38,141 bases of DNA from positions 1 through 38,141 of the forward strand of contig CAYZVJ010000020.1 in assembly GCA_964481765.1 (NCBI GenBank), read 5' to 3'. Source of the DNA: G020353115 sp964481765. Lineage in GTDB: Bacteria; Bacteroidota; Bacteroidia; Bacteroidales; VadinHA17. Each line of letters starts with the position of its first letter. Within the stretch, counting starts at the first letter, position 1. Below are positions 17,275-26,400 of the stretch, in pieces. The position numbers were made by a program, and so were the translations under genes. The notes beneath the pieces were generated by a model that was not told the DNA's origin, made no database searches, and worked only from the letters and a program-made list of their open reading frames with translations.

Positions 17275-17391
17275 ATGAAAGTAAGAGCATCAGTCAAAAA
17301 AAGAAGTTCTGACTGTAAGATAGTTAGAAGGAAAGGACGCCTGTACGTGATAAATAAAAAAAATCCGAAGTATAAGCAGCGACAGGGATAA
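17275..17391 (+). CDS. rpmJ: 50S ribosomal protein L36, zinc-independent form
   Basis: This 38-residue ORF was found by reading the gap between infA and rpsM. It starts MKVRASVKKRSSDCK and ends NPKYKQRQG, the invariant L36 end. The zinc-binding form has three Cys and one His; here only C14 is present, so this is the zinc-free type known in Bacteroidota. Its last bases adjoin an internal promoter candidate for rpsM. Confidence 0.96.
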   Translation: MKVRASVKKRSSDCKIVRRKGRLYVINKKNPKYKQRQG

Positions 17392-17397
17392 ATTGTA

Positions 17398-17405
17398 TAA
17401 CTTTG
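17398..17405 (+). promoter_or_regulatory. Candidate internal promoter -7 element before rpsM
   Basis: TAACTTTG fits TAnnTTTG exactly and lies 23 nt before the rpsM ATG, just after rpmJ. No convincing TTTG -33 element is seen at the proper distance, so activity may be weak. It sits where the alpha operon begins in bacteria that separate it from the spc operon. Confidence 0.45.
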
Positions 17406-17427
17406 CACTCTATTTTAAAAATGAGCT

Positions 17428-17805
17428 ATGGCACGAATAGTAGGTGTTGATCTCCCAAAAAACAAAAGAGGCGAAATAGGACTTACCTATATCTATGGTA
17501 TCGGGCAAAGTTCTGCCGCGAAAATTCTCGAGGAAGCGGGGATTGATAAAGATATTAAAGTGAAAGACTGGACCGATGAACATATCAATAAGATCCGGAA
17601 AATCCTGAATGAGAATTACAAACTGGAAGGAGAATTGCGGTCGGAAGTCCAGATGAATATTAAACGGTTAATGGATATCGGTTGTTACCGTGGAATCCGG
17701 CACAGAACCGGGATGCCCGTTCGTGGACAGGGTACCAAAAATAACGCCCGGACACGGAAAGGGAGAAGAAAAACCATTGCAAACAAAAAGAAAGCGACTA
17801 AATAG
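17428..17805 (+). CDS. rpsM: 30S ribosomal protein S13
   Basis: S13 is in the 30S head and contacts the 50S subunit and P-site tRNA. The 125-residue protein has MARIVGVDLPKNKRGEIGLT, the helix-two-turn-helix core and the signature RHRTGMPVRGQGTKNNARTR. It begins the alpha-operon part of the block. Confidence 0.98.
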   Translation: MARIVGVDLPKNKRGEIGLTYIYGIGQSSAAKILEEAGIDKDIKVKDWTDEHINKIRKILNENYKLEGELRSEVQMNIKRLMDIGCYRGIRHRTGMPVRGQGTKNNARTRKGRRKTIANKKKATK

Positions 17806-17815
17806 GAGTTGAATT

Positions 17816-18205
17816 ATGGCTAAGAAGACAGGATCATCAAGAAAAAAGGTGGTGAAGGTTGAACCGACAGGTCAAGCCCATATTCATGCTTCCTTTAACA
17901 ACATCATCATCTCGCTGACCAATAATTCCGGACAGGTGATCTCCTGGGCATCCGCGGGGAAAATAGGATTTAGAGGATCCAAGAAAAATACACCCTATGC
18001 AGCGCAGATGGCTGCCGAGGAGTGTACTAAAACTGCATACGACCTTGGATTAAGAAAAGTGAAAGTGTTTGTCAAAGGACCGGGGTCAGGACGGGAGTCA
18101 GCCATCAGAACCATCCATTCCAACGGAATTGAGGTGATGGAAATAGTCGATGTTACACCCCTGCCGCATAACGGTTGCAGACCCCCTAACCGGAGAAGAG
18201 TATAA
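17816..18205 (+). CDS. rpsK: 30S ribosomal protein S11
   Basis: S11 lies on the 30S platform near the E site. The 129-residue protein contains AHIHASFNNIIISLTNNSGQ, the central motif GKIGFRGSKKNTPYAAQ and the end PLPHNGCRPPNRRRV. A GGAG-like stretch stands about ten bases before the ATG. Confidence 0.98.
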   Translation: MAKKTGSSRKKVVKVEPTGQAHIHASFNNIIISLTNNSGQVISWASAGKIGFRGSKKNTPYAAQMAAEECTKTAYDLGLRKVKVFVKGPGSGRESAIRTIHSNGIEVMEIVDVTPLPHNGCRPPNRRRV

Positions 18206-18270
18206 CACGAATAAAACGAAAGATTGAACAATAAGCAGATTATTTACCTGAGAGAAAAATAAACGGTTAA

Positions 18271-18879
18271 ATGGCAAGATATATCGGACCAAGTACAAAA
18301 ATTGCAAGAAAATTCGGAGACCCGATTTTCGGACCGGACAAATATTTTGAGCGGAAAAATTATCCTCCGGGTCACCATGGAATGAACAAACGTAGGAAAA
18401 AACTATCTGAATACGGAGTTCAGCTGAAGGAGAAACAAAAAGCAAAATATACCTATGGTGTGCTGGAAAGACAGTTCTCAAACCTCTTTAAAAAGGCATC
18501 AGGCAGTAAAGGTATTACCGGTGAAGTGTTGCTCCAATTGCTTGAGTCCCGCCTCGATAACGTTGTGTATAGGCTCGGAATTGCTCCAACACGAAATGGT
18601 GCCCGTCAGTTTGTCTCACATCGTCATATCGTGGTGAATGATAAAGTGGTTAATATACCTTCCTATACCGTAAAACCCGGAGATATTGTGGGTGTCAGAG
18701 AGAAATCAAAATCGTTGGAGATGATCACATCCTCACTGGATGCAGCTCACCATGCCGGTGTCTCCTGGCTGGAATGGGATAACGATAAAATGGCGGGTAA
18801 ATTCCTTAACCTTCCGGAACGGGAAGAGATCCCGGAAAATATCAAGGAGCAATTAATAGTTGAATTATATTCTAAATAA
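18271..18879 (+). CDS. rpsD: 30S ribosomal protein S4, zinc-independent form
   Basis: S4 starts 30S assembly and, in E. coli, represses the alpha operon. The 202-residue protein contains the S4 RNA-binding domain (LESRLDNVVYRLGIAPTRNG, then ARQFVSHRHIVVNDKVVNIP). It has no cysteine at all, so the N-terminal zinc knuckle found in some S4 proteins is absent. The 65-nt spacer before it holds no feature I can support. Confidence 0.98.
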   Translation: MARYIGPSTKIARKFGDPIFGPDKYFERKNYPPGHHGMNKRRKKLSEYGVQLKEKQKAKYTYGVLERQFSNLFKKASGSKGITGEVLLQLLESRLDNVVYRLGIAPTRNGARQFVSHRHIVVNDKVVNIPSYTVKPGDIVGVREKSKSLEMITSSLDAAHHAGVSWLEWDNDKMAGKFLNLPEREEIPENIKEQLIVELYSK

Positions 18880-18885
18880 TAATTT

Positions 18886-19878
18886 ATGGCCATCCTAGCA
18901 TTTCAAAAGCCCGATAAGGTGATAATGGTTGAATCATCTGAAACAGTTGGAAAATTTGAATTCAGACCGTTAGAACCTGGCTATGGTATTACCGTTGGAA
19001 ATGCCCTGAGAAGGATCTTGCTTTCCTCCCTCGAAGGATATGCAATTACTACAGTTAAGGTTGAGGGTATAGACCACGAATTTTCTACTATCAAAGGAGT
19101 GATCGAAGATGTTACCGAGATTATCCTTAACCTCAAACAGATACGGTTTAAAAAACAAATCGAAGAAGTTGAGAACGAGAAAATTAACATTACCATTAGC
19201 GGACAAACGGAATTCAAAGCAAGTGACCTCTCCAAATTCCTCAACAGCTTTGAGGTGTTGACCCCGGACCTGGTGATCTGCCGTATGGAACCCGATGTCA
19301 AACTTCAAATGGAAATCCATATATCAAAAGGAAGAGGGTATGTCCCCGCTGAAGAAAACAGACCTGACGAAGAGGAATTTGGACTTATTGCAGTTGACTC
19401 TATCTTTACACCCATCAGGAATGTAAAATATTCAATCGATAATTTCCGGGTTGAACAAAAAACCGATTACGAAAAACTGATACTTGAAATCATTACCGAT
19501 GGCTCCATTCATCCCAAAGATGCCCTGAAAGAAGCAGCGAAAATCCTCATCTATCACTTCATGCTTTTCTCCGACGAGAAAATTACCCTCGATTCAGATG
19601 AGAAATTCGCCAATGAAGAGTTCGATGAAGAGGTGTTACACATGAGACAACTGCTGAAAACAAAACTGGTAGACCTTGACCTTTCAGTTCGGGCACTCAA
19701 CTGCTTGAAAGCAGCTGAAGTGGAAACACTTGGAGATCTGGTGAAATTTAATAAGAATGACCTCCTGAAATTCCGTAACTTCGGAAAGAAATCACTCACC
19801 GAATTGGATGACCTGCTTGAATCGTTGAACCTTACCTTTGGAATGGATACAAGTAAATTTAAACTGGATAAAGAATAA
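18886..19878 (+). CDS. rpoA: RNA polymerase alpha subunit
   Basis: Alpha dimerises to nucleate RNA polymerase and its C-terminal domain contacts promoter DNA and activators. The 330-residue protein has the N-terminal domain with PLEPGYGITVGNALRRILLS, the region DGSIHPKDALKEAAKILIYH, a short acidic linker, and the C-terminal helix-hairpin-helix domain with LDLSVRALNCLKAAEVETLG and FGKKSLTELDDLL. Length is normal. It lies between rpsD and rplQ. Confidence 0.98.
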   Translation: MAILAFQKPDKVIMVESSETVGKFEFRPLEPGYGITVGNALRRILLSSLEGYAITTVKVEGIDHEFSTIKGVIEDVTEIILNLKQIRFKKQIEEVENEKINITISGQTEFKASDLSKFLNSFEVLTPDLVICRMEPDVKLQMEIHISKGRGYVPAEENRPDEEEFGLIAVDSIFTPIRNVKYSIDNFRVEQKTDYEKLILEIITDGSIHPKDALKEAAKILIYHFMLFSDEKITLDSDEKFANEEFDEEVLHMRQLLKTKLVDLDLSVRALNCLKAAEVETLGDLVKFNKNDLLKFRNFGKKSLTELDDLLESLNLTFGMDTSKFKLDKE

Positions 19879-19913
19879 TGTTGAGAATCATTTGGTAACG
19901 GAGTTAATAAACG

Positions 19914-20459
19914 ATGCGACATAGAAAAGGATTTAATCAGTTAAGCAGGAAAAGTGCACACCGAAAAGCCATGTTTGCCAATATGGCATCATCGCTGATA
20001 TTGCATAAGAGAATAGAAACAACCACTGCAAAAGCCAAGGCGTTGCGTACATACGTTGAACCTTTGATCACGAAATCGAAAGAGGATTCAACACATTCGC
20101 GGAGGGTGGTCTTTCGTTACCTTAAGGATAAAGAAGCCGTCTCGGAATTGTTCCGTGTAGTTTCTCCGAAAATAGCCGATCGTCCGGGAGGATATACACG
20201 GATACTGAAAACCGGAAATCGCCTGGGCGATAATGCCGATATGTGTATCATTGAACTGGTGGATTTCAATGAAAATATGCTCTCTGCCGGAGAAGAGATA
20301 AAAGCCAAAGCAAAAAGAAGAAGACGCGGTAGCAAGAAAAAACCTTCGGAAACAACTGTCGAAACAGCTGCTGAAGAAATAACACCGCAACAGCCGGATG
20401 AAAAAACTGAGCCGACAGAGCCTGAAAAAGAAGAACCGGAAGAGTCAGACGAGAAATAA
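19914..20459 (+). CDS. rplQ: 50S ribosomal protein L17 with a long charged tail
   Basis: L17 is a 50S protein near the tunnel exit. The core (MRHRKGFNQLSRKSAHRKAM, then GGYTRILKTGNRLGDNADMC) takes the first 125 or so of 181 residues. It is followed by a basic stretch KAKAKRRRRGSKKKPSE and then by about 45 residues dominated by Glu, Pro and Thr, ending PEESDEK. E. coli L17 has about 127 residues and lacks this tail, which is predicted to be disordered. Extended L17 tails occur in Bacteroidota; no function is known to me. Confidence 0.96.
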   Translation: MRHRKGFNQLSRKSAHRKAMFANMASSLILHKRIETTTAKAKALRTYVEPLITKSKEDSTHSRRVVFRYLKDKEAVSELFRVVSPKIADRPGGYTRILKTGNRLGDNADMCIIELVDFNENMLSAGEEIKAKAKRRRRGSKKKPSETTVETAAEEITPQQPDEKTEPTEPEKEEPEESDEK

Positions 20460-20486
20460 AAAAATAACCATAAAAACCTAATAATC

Positions 20487-21931
20487 ATGGGACAAATTGC
20501 AGAGATTCGGGCAAGACAGATCCTCGATTCCCGGGGTAATCCAACCATAGAAGTGGACGTTATTACCGATGAAGGTTTTCTCGGAAGAGCAGCTGTCCCA
20601 TCAGGAGCCTCAACCGGTGTGCATGAAGCAGTGGAACTTAGAGATGGTGATAAGGGAAGATTTTTAGGGAAAGGCGTTCTCAAAGCCGTTAATAATGTCA
20701 ATACCATCCTCAATGAGGAGCTGAAAGGATTCTTCGTATCCGAACAAAGCCTTATCGATGCTGCTATGATTGAAATCGATGGAACGGATAATAAATCAAA
20801 CCTGGGCGCTAACGCAACCATCGGAGTATCACTGGCTGTCGCCAGAGCAGCAGCACTCGAAAGTGGACAACCACTCTACCGGTACATCGGAGGTGTAAAT
20901 GCCAATACACTGCCTATCCCGATGATGAATATCCTCAATGGCGGTTCACATGCTGATAATAAAATTGACATTCAGGAATTCATGGTCATGCCTGTTGGAG
21001 CGACCTCCTTTAGCGAAGCCCTGCGCATGGGAGTGGAGGTCTTTCATAATCTGAAATCCGTGCTTAAATCCAAAGGGCACTCGACAAATGTGGGGGACGA
21101 AGGAGGTTTTGCCCCAAATCTCGGATCCAACGAAGAGGCCATTGAAGTTGTCCTTGAAGCCATTGGAAAAGCAGGATTTAAACCCGGAGAAGATATCTGG
21201 ATCGCACTCGATCCCGCAGCCTCCGAATTTTTCGACGAAAAGAAAAAAATGTACCATTTCCAATCCACCGGTCAGGACAGATCGTCAGACGAAATGGTTG
21301 AATATTGGAAGGAATGGACTTCAAAATACCCGATCATCTCTATTGAAGACGGATTGCATGAAGATGACTGGGCAGGATTNNNNNNNNNNNNNNNNNNNNN
21401 NNNNNNNNNNNNNNNNNNNNNNNNNNNNNNNNNNNNNNNNNNNNNNNNNNNNNNNNNNNNNNNNNNNNNNNNNNNNNNNAATACCCGATCATCTCTATTG
21501 AAGACGGATTGCATGAAGATGACTGGGCAGGATTTCAGGCATTGACAAAAGCAATCGGCGACCGGGTACAGATAGTTGGTGATGACCTCTTTGTGACCAA
21601 TGTGAAAAGACTTAGCAGAGGCATCGAAGAGAAGGTGGCCAACTCTATCCTGATCAAAGTAAATCAGATCGGTACACTCACAGAAACTATCAATGCTGTT
21701 CAACTTGCACATACAAACTCATTTACCTCGATCATCAGTCACCGTTCAGGAGAAACAGAAGATGTCACCATTGCAGAACTGGCAGTGGCTCTGAACACGG
21801 GTCAGATCAAAACAGGATCGGCTTCCCGCTCAGACCGCATCGCAAAATATAACCAGCTGCTTCGAATCGAAGAATCGTTGGGAAGCGCTGCAAAATTTAT
21901 CGGAAAGGACTTCAGGTTTCTGAAAAGATAA
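20487..21931 (+). CDS. eno: Enolase (interrupted by an assembly gap)
   Basis: Enolase interconverts 2-phosphoglycerate and phosphoenolpyruvate in glycolysis. The start MGQIAEIRARQILDSRGNPT, the core SHADNKIDIQEFMVMPVGA, the loop EDGLHEDDW and the C-terminal part ISHRSGETEDVTIAELAVA with SRSDRIAKYNQL are diagnostic. The frame is broken only by 100 N (21380-21479) flanked by a 55-base exact duplication (21325-21379 equals 21480-21534). Removing the N run and one copy leaves 1290 nt in frame, a 429-residue enolase of normal length, so the gene is probably intact in the organism. It follows rplQ by 27 nt without a visible promoter and is followed by a terminator. Confidence 0.95.
21380..21479. 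other. Assembly gap of 100 N, probably an artefact
   Basis: The run is exactly 100 N, a default scaffold-gap size. The 55 bases before it are repeated exactly after it, as expected when two contigs ending in the same k-mer were joined without being merged. The true sequence probably contains one copy and no gap. Confidence 0.95.
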
Positions 21932-21950
21932 CCGTATTCAAGAACTGGGA

Positions 21951-21980
21951 GGGGGTTGATCAACAACCCCCTTTTTTTTT
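21951..21980 (+). terminator. Intrinsic terminator after eno
   Basis: An 8-bp stem GGGGGTTG/CAACCCCC (21951-21958 and 21964-21971) with loop ATCAA is followed by nine T. It is the first clear intrinsic terminator downstream of rpsL, so it probably ends the ribosomal-eno transcript. Confidence 0.9.
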
Positions 21981-22079
21981 CAGTATGTTGTTGAATATAC
22001 TATTTGCTTAGGATTTTAATCCAAATCTTGCTACTTTTAGTAGCTTAAGAAATTGTCTAAAACATAAAATAGAAACAAC

Positions 22080-23381
22080 ATGTCGGAACTTAAAAAGAAA
22101 CTTGCAAAGAAAATTGAAGACTGGAGGCCCAGAACGGTCAAACTGCTTAAAGAACACGGAGATGTAAAATTGGGCGATGTTACCATTTCACAGGCTATCG
22201 GCGGAATGAGAGGAGTAAAGTGCCTTGTAACGGATATCTCCTACCTGGATCCTTTCGAGGGAATCCGGTTCAGAGGATTCACCATTCCGGAGGTGCTTGA
22301 AAAACTTCCGAGACCATCCGGAGCAGAAGCTCCCTATGTGGAGGGATTCATTTACCTCCTCCTCACCGGTGATTTGCCAACCCAAAAAGAGGTCGAGGAG
22401 ATTGCGGAAGAGTTTACCGAAAGAAGAAAGGTCCCTTCCTATGTATTCGATGTCATTAATGCATTACCAAAAGATTCACACCCCATGGTTATGTTTTCAA
22501 CAGCGCTCCTTTCCATGCAGAAGGAATCGTTGTTTGTGAAACAGTATAAAGAGGGTATCAGTAAGATGGAATATTGGGATCCAACCTATGAAGATGCCCT
22601 GAATCTCCTGGCTAAACTTCCTGAAATAGGTGCTTATATCTATCGTAAAAAGTACAGGGATAGCATTATACCACCCGATCCGAATATTGACTGGGGTGGA
22701 AATTTTGCTCATATGATGGGAATTGATAAACCGTACGATGACCTGAGCAGATTGTATTTTATCCTGCACAGCGATCACGAAAGTGGTAATGTTAGTGCTC
22801 ACACAGGACACCTTGTTGCCAGTGCATTATCCGATTCATACTATGCAGTATCTGCTATGATCAACGGATTAGCTGGCCCATTGCATGGATTGGCAAATGA
22901 GGAAGTGCTCAGATGGATTCAGGGCGTGATGGATAAAATGGGTGGTAAGGTACCCGATAAAGAGGAGATGAAACAGTTTGTTTGGAATACACTAAATTCA
23001 GGACAGGTTATTCCAGGATATGGCCACGCCGTGTTGAGAAAAACTGATCCACGCTATACCGCTCAACGCGATTTCTGCCTGAAACATCTCCCCGATGATA
23101 AGATATTCCAGTATGTAAGTACACTGTATGAAGTTGTTCCCGATATCCTGCAGGAACATGGTAAAGCAAAGAACCCATGGCCTAACGTGGATGCACAATC
23201 CGGTGTTATCCAATGGTATTATGGCGTGAGAGAGTATGATTTCTATACCGTGTTGTTCGGTATAGGCCGGTCAATTGGTGTCCTTTCAAATATTGTTTGG
23301 GATCGTGCCCTTGGGTATCCGATCGAAAGACCCAAATCCCTCACTACAGCTATGCTGGAAGATATCGCTGCAGGAAAATAA
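22080..23381 (+). CDS. gltA: Citrate synthase, eukaryote-like type
   Basis: This enzyme condenses oxaloacetate with acetyl-CoA to give citrate, the entry to the TCA cycle. The 433-residue protein keeps the catalytic triad: H269 in NGLAGPLHGLANEEVL, H316 in GYGHAVLRKTDPR and D371 in PNVDAQSGV. Several motifs are those of mitochondrial citrate synthases rather than of E. coli GltA: HSDHESGNVSAHTGHLVAS, QWYYGVREYDFYTVLFG and RALGYPIERPKS. A similar eukaryote-like enzyme is known in Geobacter. It is a single gene between two terminators. Its leader holds a small inverted repeat (GCTACT/AGTAGC, 22030-22044) overlapping a poor TAnnTTTG-like site. Confidence 0.95.
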   Translation: MSELKKKLAKKIEDWRPRTVKLLKEHGDVKLGDVTISQAIGGMRGVKCLVTDISYLDPFEGIRFRGFTIPEVLEKLPRPSGAEAPYVEGFIYLLLTGDLPTQKEVEEIAEEFTERRKVPSYVFDVINALPKDSHPMVMFSTALLSMQKESLFVKQYKEGISKMEYWDPTYEDALNLLAKLPEIGAYIYRKKYRDSIIPPDPNIDWGGNFAHMMGIDKPYDDLSRLYFILHSDHESGNVSAHTGHLVASALSDSYYAVSAMINGLAGPLHGLANEEVLRWIQGVMDKMGGKVPDKEEMKQFVWNTLNSGQVIPGYGHAVLRKTDPRYTAQRDFCLKHLPDDKIFQYVSTLYEVVPDILQEHGKAKNPWPNVDAQSGVIQWYYGVREYDFYTVLFGIGRSIGVLSNIVWDRALGYPIERPKSLTTAMLEDIAAGK

Positions 23382-23400
23382 AGCGACTTGATCCTCAAGG

Positions 23401-23439
23401 GGCTGTATCAAAAAAGGCTTTGATACAGCCTTTTTTTTT
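23401..23439 (+). terminator. Intrinsic terminator after citrate synthase
   Basis: A perfect 12-bp stem (GGCTGTATCAAA at 23401-23412 with its complement at 23419-23430), a six-base loop and nine T form a strong rho-independent terminator 20 nt after the gltA stop. Confidence 0.93.
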
Positions 23440-23493
23440 CGCCATTTTATGTAAATTGACCGTTGTTCTCTTACTATTACCAATTGACCTCTG

Positions 23494-26400
23494 ATGCCGG
23501 TGAAATGTAAAATATCGCTGCTGTTACTTTTCGTTTCACACCTTTTTGTGACCGGGATATGCCTTTTTGCACAGGATGTCAATCAGTTTTCAATTGATCA
23601 GGGATTGTCACAGAGTTGGGTCAGGTGTATTCACCAGGATGCGAAAGGATTTCTTTGGATTGGCACACAGGACGGACTGAACCGGTATGATGGTTATGAT
23701 TTCAAGATCTTCCGGCATGAACTCTACGATACCAGCTCAATTGGCGAAAATACCATTAATTCAATCTCCGAGGATCAGGCAGGTAACTTATGGATTGGAA
23801 CAGAAAATGGGTTGAGTAAATATGACCGAAAACGGGAAATTTTTGAAAATTTCTGCCATACTCAATCCAACCCAAAATCAATTAGTGCAGGTCCCGTTTA
23901 TCAGACACTTGTTGATTCGACCGGTGCTGTGTGGGTGAAAACAGTGCAGTTTCTGGAGAAACTTGACCCGGCGAAAGGAGAGGTTGAGCGCTATGATATT
24001 TTTTCGGTTGATCCATTCTCCCCTCCAATTGATTATATCTTTCCAATGATTCAAGATCATATTGGGAGAATCTGGACCGGAACAAATCAAGGCCTCTACC
24101 TGTTTGATCCGGCACGGAATCAGTATCACCGGTTTTTACATGAACCGGGATCACCCGTAAGCCTTAACGGTGACTATATCTATTCCATAATGGAAGATCA
24201 TAAGAACCGGTTATGGATTGGAACAACCAGTTGCATTCATAAGTTTAATCCGGAGGATAGCACGTTCCAGCGGTTTTATGTTTCAGCGGAAAATAATGAA
24301 GATGTTTTAATACAGGGCCTTTACAATGATCCAACCGGAATGTTCTGGGTAGGAACAAGTTCAGGGATATTCTTTTTCGATGAGGCAAACGGGAAATTTA
24401 CCTATTTCGAAAAAATGATTAACAGAGCCCAGATCGGTGGATATTTCTCCTTTTCAACCTTTATTAAAGATCGTTCGGAGATTATCTGGGCAGGTGGAAG
24501 CCAGGGATTGTTTAAGTGCGATAAAAAAGGAAAAAAATTTAGCCTTTACCGGAACCGATCACCCAATGATCCGGACTTTAGCAGTAACGGAATTACGGCA
24601 ATCTTTGAAGGACCGGGAGGGTTAATCTGGCTGGGGACATGGGGAGCAGGCCTGGTGCTGTATGACAGAAACAGGAATGATGTAATCCGCTATTTTAATG
24701 AAAACCAGAATGACAGATCCCGTATTAGTGATAATGTTATCTCTTCCATTACCCGGGATAGAGAGGGTACAATCTGGGTGGGAACCGAAAATGGGGTTAA
24801 CATCTATCGGGAAGTTCAGGGTGGATTCATTCCGTTTTCAAAATATGCAAATATTCCGGGTTGTGAGGAGTTTGATCGAATGTATGTTAATCATATATAC
24901 GAGGATCCAACGGGAATCCTTTGGTTTTCCACGTCAGAAGGGTGGATCTCTTACGATAAGAGCACCGGGAGTATCGTCAAATTCGTACATAGCCCCGGGA
25001 ACCCTAATTCCCTGAGTAACAATTTTGTATATTTTACCTGCCAGGATAAAGATCGGATTTTCTGGATCGGTACACGACAAGGATTGAACCGGTATGATCT
25101 CGTCAACAATAGCTTCTCATCCTATCAGAATAACAACATTGGTATACCCGTTGGAATCAGTAATAACTATGTCTACTATATCCATGAGGGGACGGATGGA
25201 TATTTATGGATAGGAACCGGTTCGGGATTAAACCGTTTTGATAAGCAGACTGAACAGTTTACAATATACACTGAAAAGAGCGGATTACCCAATGACTTGA
25301 TCTATGCAATACTTGAAGACAATAACCAGAATCTATGGATAAGCACCAACCGTGGTCTGGTGAAATTCAATACCCGGACAGAAGAGATCTACGCGTTCGA
25401 TACTTCTGATGGTATACAGAGCCTGGAATTCAATATCGGAGCCTATTATAAAAGCAACCGGGGTGAATTCTTTTTCGGAGGGATGGAGGGTTTTAACTCC
25501 TTCTATCCCGATTCCATAAAAATAAATCCCTATCCTCCTGCACTTGTCTTAACCTCTTTTCAATACCTCTCAGCGAATGGTTGGGAAGAGGTTCCCGTTG
25601 AGGGAGAGAAGGTGGTAATTAAAACCCGGGAAACCAATATGTTTGCCGTTGAATTTGCCGCTCTTGAATTCACAAATCCACAGAAAAACCAATACCAGTT
25701 TTTCCTGGAAGGACTGGAAGAGACCTGGCAACCCCAGACAACAGAGCGAAGAGCGGTCTATTCAAATCTTGATGCCGGTAACTATATTTTCAGGGTGAAA
25801 GGAACAAATGACGACCTGGTATGGAACGAAGAGGAGATCACCCTTCATATTACGATTAAAAGTGCATTCTGGAATTCAAAAGTAGCCTATGGCTTTTATC
25901 TGGCATCCATCCTTGTATTAATCTATCTGTTCATACACATCCGCACTTCCCATTTGAGAAAAGCAAACAGGATCCTGCAGGAAAAACAGAAGGCATCACT
26001 CGAAATCGAACGGCAAAAAGAAGAGTTGTCCATTAAAAATAAAGACATAACCGATAGCATCAATTATGCAAAGAAAATTCAGGAAGCCATGTTACCCCCC
26101 CATTCCTATTTCAGTAAACTGCTCCCTGAATCATTTGTATTCTATCGCCCGAAAGATATTGTGAGTGGAGATTTCTACTGGATAAACGAAAAACAGGACA
26201 AAGTGTTTGTTACAGCTGTGGATTGCACAGGACATGGTGTGCCCGGAGCGTTTATGTCATTAATCGGTTTCGAAATTCTCGATAAGATCATCAATGATCA
26301 GGGAATAGAACAACCGGCAGAGATCCTTACAATTCTCAGTAAAGCGATCGAAGTGACCTTCAGCCAAGAGGAGGAGGATATCACATTACGCGATGGGATG

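Noticed and set aside
21325..21534. A real 55-bp duplication inside enolase
   Set aside because: The copies flank exactly 100 N and the merged frame restores a normal enolase, so an assembly artefact explains it better.
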